NCBI GenBank assembly: GCA_964493945.1 | Contig: CAZBQG010000155.1 | Span: 1 to 10,735, forward strand | Direction of reading: 5' to 3' | Source of the DNA: CAZBQG01 sp964493945 | GTDB taxonomy: Bacteria; Pseudomonadota; Alphaproteobacteria; Rhodospirillales; UBA2165 | Length of the DNA: 10,735 bases | Shown: piece after piece, positions 7,424 to 10,735 of the stretch | Numbering within the stretch: position 1 is the first letter of the stretch | How the letters are laid out: every line of letters starts with the position of its first letter | Made by a program: the position numbers and the translations under genes | Notes under the pieces: model-generated | Told to the model about the DNA's origin: nothing | Seen by the model: only the letters and a program-made list of their open reading frames with translations | Databases searched by the model: none

Positions 7424-9121
7424 ATGAGTAAAAAACCACGTATCGCACATCTGGCCGGACCGACGGCCACCATCCAGAACACACCGCCCCTGGTCACGTC
7501 GAACAAGGCGCGGGCCCGCCATGGTTTGCCCCTGATGAAAGATGGTGTCGGATCGCCCCTGGCGTTTGATGCCTTGCGCGCCCAGCGTCTGGCTGCGCCC
7601 GCCAAACTTTATGTGGAACAGTTCTCGGCCCATCCCATGGAGCGGGATGCCAGCGAACTTTATGGCCCGCCAGACGGCTATATGGGGCCGGATGGTGAGC
7701 TTCTGGCTGAGCCCACCAGCGATGCCGACAAGCCGGTTTATGAAATTATCCTGGAGCCCGAGGACGGGCTTTATCCATTGCCTTATATGGCGGTGCAGGC
7801 CGATGGCCGGCCCTGGGAAGAGGAATGCGCCAACCCTGGCGCGCCCGAGGAACAGGCCCGCCAGGGCTTTTTCCCGGACGGTTCGCGCAGCTTCGAGGAG
7901 ATCGACCGTCTGTCCATCGGCGAAGATGGGCGGGCCAGCCTGATTTCCCAGGTGGCGGATGTGGATTTCCACCGGGGCCTGCCGCCGGCCGGCTTCAAAA
8001 AGGGCCTGGCGCATGAATTACGCGGCGATGTGGGCGAGGGGGATATCCCGCCCGAAACGCGCGGCGAGGATTTTTACGCCTACAAGCCCTATCACCTGGC
8101 TACCGTGCCCACCCGGCCCATGCTGGCCAAGGCGACCAACGACATGCAGGTCCTGGCCGCCAGCGGCGATTACGACGGCATGATATGGACCCAGGGCAGC
8201 CCCCAGGTCGAGGAGACGGCCTATTGGTTCAATCTTCTGATCGACACATCTTTGCCCATCTGCGGCAATGCGGCCCAGCGTCCGCAAGGCCAGATCAGCA
8301 ATGACGGGCCCAAGAATATCGTGGATTCGGTCAATTTCATCGCGTCCGGCATCTGGGCCGACGACGGGGGGCGCAACAAATGCGGAACCGTGGTCATTCA
8401 GGAGCAACAGATTTTCGCCGCCCGCGAGGTTGCCAAGGTGGATGCAAGGCCCGGCGGCTATACCGCCACCGGCGGTCATGGCGGGATCATCGGCCAGTTC
8501 AGCCATACGGGCCGCATGGCGCTGACCTATCTGCCGGTCTTCAAGCATACTTATTTGTCGGAGATGAATATGAGCCGCCTGCCGGACAGCCAGATGGCGG
8601 CCCGCCAGGGCGCGGGTGGCATTGAAACGGTTGAGGTGGCGGTCAAGGACATGGACGGAAAGCTTCTGGCCGAAGCCATTCCGGCGGTTTCCATCGTCAA
8701 GGATGGCAGCTATTCAGGGCTGGAGGTGGGTGACGATCCCACCCTGGAGCTGGACCTGATTGCCTTGATCGAACAAAAGTTGGGCATGGTGCGGCTTACG
8801 GGCATCGTCGCCGAGGGGCTGGTGCCCTATGGCTCCCTGCCCACCAAGGCCCGCCATCAGTTGTTGATCAAGGCCGCGTTAAGCGGCATTCCAGTGGCCA
8901 AGGTGGGCCGCGGCGCGCCGGAGGGCTTCGCCGATCCCCATGAATTCCAGATCGCCGCGGCCAATCTGACCGGCAGCAAGGCAAGAATTTTGCTGATGGC
9001 CGCACTGCTTAAACTGGGCAGTCTGCCGCCGGCCAGGGACCCGGATAATCCAAGCAGCACCGAGCTTGACGCCATCCGCAAGGGCGTTGCCGCCTATCAG
9101 GAGATTTTCGATTCCCACTAG
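7424..9121 (+). CDS. Asparaginase-superfamily protein with altered active site and large insertion
   Basis: This 565-residue protein clearly belongs to the type I/II asparaginase superfamily, whose members are usually 320-350 residues. Recognisable segments are RIAHLAGPTATIQN (6-19, in place of the TGGTIAG loop), EETAYWFNLLID (263-274), NDGPKNIVDSV (293-303), REVAKVD (334-340), and a C-terminal end with ANLTGSKARILLMAALLKLG (513-532). The catalytic GTDT loop is replaced by GSPQ (258-261), so the Thr-Asp pair is lost. The lysine of REVAKVD (Lys338) and a Thr-Ile in the first loop are kept. About 165 extra residues lie between the first loop and the GSPQ loop, an acidic, Pro-rich region I do not recognise. 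No signal peptide is seen, so it is probably cytoplasmic. ATG 7424 was chosen because of AGGGGG five bases upstream and because the open frame further upstream is antisense to the MFS gene. It may hydrolyse another amide or serve a non-hydrolytic role. Confidence 0.9.
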   Translation: MSKKPRIAHLAGPTATIQNTPPLVTSNKARARHGLPLMKDGVGSPLAFDALRAQRLAAPAKLYVEQFSAHPMERDASELYGPPDGYMGPDGELLAEPTSDADKPVYEIILEPEDGLYPLPYMAVQADGRPWEEECANPGAPEEQARQGFFPDGSRSFEEIDRLSIGEDGRASLISQVADVDFHRGLPPAGFKKGLAHELRGDVGEGDIPPETRGEDFYAYKPYHLATVPTRPMLAKATNDMQVLAASGDYDGMIWTQGSPQVEETAYWFNLLIDTSLPICGNAAQRPQGQISNDGPKNIVDSVNFIASGIWADDGGRNKCGTVVIQEQQIFAAREVAKVDARPGGYTATGGHGGIIGQFSHTGRMALTYLPVFKHTYLSEMNMSRLPDSQMAARQGAGGIETVEVAVKDMDGKLLAEAIPAVSIVKDGSYSGLEVGDDPTLELDLIALIEQKLGMVRLTGIVAEGLVPYGSLPTKARHQLLIKAALSGIPVAKVGRGAPEGFADPHEFQIAAANLTGSKARILLMAALLKLGSLPPARDPDNPSSTELDAIRKGVAAYQEIFDSH

Positions 9122-10340
9122 ATCCGGGAAAATTTCCCCCTTTGCCGCCTTCCGTGTCAGGAGCTACCGGTTTCAGTGGCCGGCCGATCTGCTCACCTCC
9201 TGGGCGTTCGAGATGGAGAACCTGATTCTCGGCTGGTATGTGCTGGCCGAGAGCGGATCGGTTGTCCTGCTCACCGCTTTCGGTGCGTTGATCTTCTTGG
9301 GCACGCTGTTTTCGCCCATGTTCGGTGTCGTCGGGGACCGCATCGGGCGGCGCCCGCTTTTGTGCTCCATGCGGGCCTTTTACGGACTACTGGCCCTGAT
9401 CATCATGGGGCTAGCCCTGGGCGGTTTGCTCACCCCTCATATCGTTTTGGGCATCGCCTTTTTTGCCGGGCTGGTCCGCCCCTCGGATATTTCCACGCGC
9501 AACGCCCTGGTCGGCGATACCATTCCCGCCGCCCATCTGGCCAGTGCCGTCGGCCTGACCCGAAGTTCCATGGATTCGGCCCGCATCGTTGGCGCCCTGG
9601 TCGGCACCGGCCTGTTCGCCGCATTGGGCATCGGGCGCGCCTATATATTGGTGGTCGTGTTCTATTTTCTCAGCTTCGCTTTTACCCTGGGGGTTTCCAG
9701 ATACCAGGCCTCCCAGGACGCATCCACAGTGGACAAGCCGTCGCGCTGGCGCGACTTGAAAGAGGGGCTGATTTATATCTGGAACACGCCGACGGCCCTG
9801 GCCGTCATGTGGGTAGCGGTTCTGGTCAATGCCACGGCCTTTCCCCTGTCCCATGGGCTTTTGCCTTATGTGGCCAAGGAAATTTATCATCTGGATCAGA
9901 CCGGGTTGGGTCATCTGGTGGCCGGTTTCGCCAGTGGTGCCTTGGCCGGGTCCCTGACCATGGCCGTGATCGGCACCCGGGTGCGCCCGGCCAGGTTCAT
10001 GATCGTCAATGTTCTTTTATGGTACGCGCTGCTCTTGGTCTTTTCCCGTCTGGAAACCAGGCTGAGCGGCTTTCCCATTTTGCTGATCATGGGGGTCAGC
10101 CACGGCATGGCCATGGCCTCCATGGCGGTGACGCTTCTGGGGGCTGCCTCGGATCAGTTCCGGGGACGGGTGATGGGCGTGCGCATGTTGGCCGTCTATG
10201 CCCTGCCCATGGGGCTCTTGGCTTCGGGCGGCTTGATCGAGTGGTTGGGCTACCAGGCCACTGCGGCAGTTTATGTGGGGTTGGGGCTGTTTTTCACGCT
10301 GCTCATTGGCTATCGCTGGCGCCGATATCTTTGGCAATAA
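9066..10340 (+). CDS. Second MFS transporter, EntS-like exporter
   Basis: This protein of up to 424 residues has about 12 membrane segments. The family-like region begins near residue 26 (FAAFRVRSYRFQW), followed by the motif-A loop GDRIGRR (90-96), DISTRNALVGD (141-151), and the signature FRGRVMGVRML (365-375). It is in the same broad exporter class as the minus-strand transporter but is not a close copy. The start is uncertain: no ATG or GTG occurs in frame before the first membrane segment. The longest frame starts with TTG 9066. TTG 9087 is possible, with AAGGG only two bases upstream. Both lie inside the asparaginase-like gene, giving a 35- or 56-base overlap and hence cotranscription. 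A lost base near 9120-9140 that hides the real start is another option. The frame ends at TAA 10340. The substrate is unknown. Confidence 0.9.
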   Translation: MTPSARALPPIRRFSIPTRSGKISPFAAFRVRSYRFQWPADLLTSWAFEMENLILGWYVLAESGSVVLLTAFGALIFLGTLFSPMFGVVGDRIGRRPLLCSMRAFYGLLALIIMGLALGGLLTPHIVLGIAFFAGLVRPSDISTRNALVGDTIPAAHLASAVGLTRSSMDSARIVGALVGTGLFAALGIGRAYILVVVFYFLSFAFTLGVSRYQASQDASTVDKPSRWRDLKEGLIYIWNTPTALAVMWVAVLVNATAFPLSHGLLPYVAKEIYHLDQTGLGHLVAGFASGALAGSLTMAVIGTRVRPARFMIVNVLLWYALLLVFSRLETRLSGFPILLIMGVSHGMAMASMAVTLLGAASDQFRGRVMGVRMLAVYALPMGLLASGGLIEWLGYQATAAVYVGLGLFFTLLIGYRWRRYLWQ

Positions 10341-10360
10341 TCCCTGCAAACCTGTATGAT
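10331..10360 (+). promoter_or_regulatory. Sigma70-type promoter for the downstream oxygenase gene
   Basis: TTGGCA (10331-10336) matches the -35 consensus at five of six bases, and TATGAT (10355-10360) matches the -10 at five of six, with an 18-base spacer. The -35 overlaps the last codons of the MFS gene. A start of transcription near 10367 would leave a leader of about 27 bases containing the ribosome site at 10382-10388, so the following gene probably has its own promoter. Confidence 0.55.
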
Positions 10361-10393
10361 CACATTGTTGATCGGGTTGAAAAGGGGGATCGG

Positions 10394-10735
10394 ATGGACA
10401 GCATTGGCGCACACGTCATTGAGCGGCTCATGGCGGCTGAGGTTGAAAGCCAGCCCTATCCGCATTTTTTCATCGATAATGTCTTTCCGGAAGACTTCTA
10501 CGCCGAGCTCATGAGTCAGTTGCCGGGCGAGGATGAGCTGATCCCCGCCAAGGAAACCGCCTCCGGGCTGCCAATGGATGAAGAAGGTCTGTCCAGGTTC
10601 GGCGAGGAGAAGAAAATCTTCTGGCGCGGTCTGCTGGATTGGCTGCTGGACGAGCCCTTCCTGATTTCCATGGCCTCCAAGGTCCATCCTCATTTGGAGG
10701 ACCGCTTCAGGGACAGAGAAAACGTTACCCTGACC
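10394..10735 (+). CDS. N-terminal part of a probable 2-oxoglutarate/Fe(II) oxygenase (runs off the window)
   Basis: The open frame from ATG 10394 continues to the last base of the window: 114 codons with no stop. A ribosome site (AAGGGGG, about 10382-10388) sits six bases upstream. Residues 20-45, with YPHFFIDNVFPEDFYAEL and a nearby LP, resemble the N terminus of many bacterial 2-oxoglutarate/Fe(II) dioxygenases. In those proteins a 'P-x-P-H-hydrophobic-I-D-N' strand precedes the double-stranded beta-helix. The diagnostic HxD...H and Arg residues would lie beyond the window, so the family call rests on this N-terminal pattern alone. Such enzymes hydroxylate small molecules, sugars, or protein side chains. 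The gene has its own candidate promoter and may not belong functionally to the MFS operon. Confidence 0.7.
   Translation, partial: MDSIGAHVIERLMAAEVESQPYPHFFIDNVFPEDFYAELMSQLPGEDELIPAKETASGLPMDEEGLSRFGEEKKIFWRGLLDWLLDEPFLISMASKVHPHLEDRFRDRENVTLT

Overview
The window reads as a moderately GC-rich bacterial chromosome segment with compact, overlapping operons and Shine-Dalgarno-type starts. The protein flavour (AlkK/DmdB-type CoA ligase, benzoylformate-decarboxylase-like ThDP enzyme, group D flavoprotein monooxygenase-like protein, EntS-like exporters) suggests a proteobacterium. An alphaproteobacterium, perhaps of the Rhodospirillales or a marine lineage, is my best guess, but that is inference only. 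I see no RNA genes, CRISPR arrays, insertion sequences, or long repeats. About 136 bases at the left end carry no gene that I can support.

Left half (137-6101): a divergent small-molecule metabolism locus. On the minus strand, a single-domain VOC (glyoxalase/dioxygenase-fold) gene is followed after 13 bases by an AlkK/DmdB-type fatty-acid/carboxylate CoA ligase. Diverging from them across a 125-base promoter region, the plus strand has an acyl-CoA-dehydrogenase-fold flavoprotein resembling HsaA/HpaH-C2 monooxygenases, then a benzoylformate-decarboxylase-like ThDP enzyme. An alpha/beta hydrolase follows, its start overlapping the ThDP stop by one base. The set looks like a catabolic or detoxifying pathway: hydroxylation or dehydrogenation, C-C cleavage or decarboxylation, hydrolysis, then CoA activation of a released acid. 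The substrate cannot be read from the sequence. The hydrolase is broken in this sequence by two -1 frameshifts, each repaired by one extra G in a G run. It is therefore either a young pseudogene or a pair of sequencing errors.

Right half (6098-10735): a minus-strand MFS transporter converges on the hydrolase, and the two TAG stops share one CTAG. Divergent from it is a 565-residue asparaginase-superfamily protein. It has lost the usual Thr-Asp-Thr catalytic motif and carries a large insertion near the N terminus. Its 3' end overlaps a second MFS gene of the same general class, which lacks an ordinary start codon. After a good sigma70-like promoter, the window ends inside a gene whose N terminus looks like a 2-oxoglutarate/Fe(II) oxygenase.

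The most interesting points are the asparaginase-like protein with a rebuilt active site between two exporters, and the divergent five-gene pathway.
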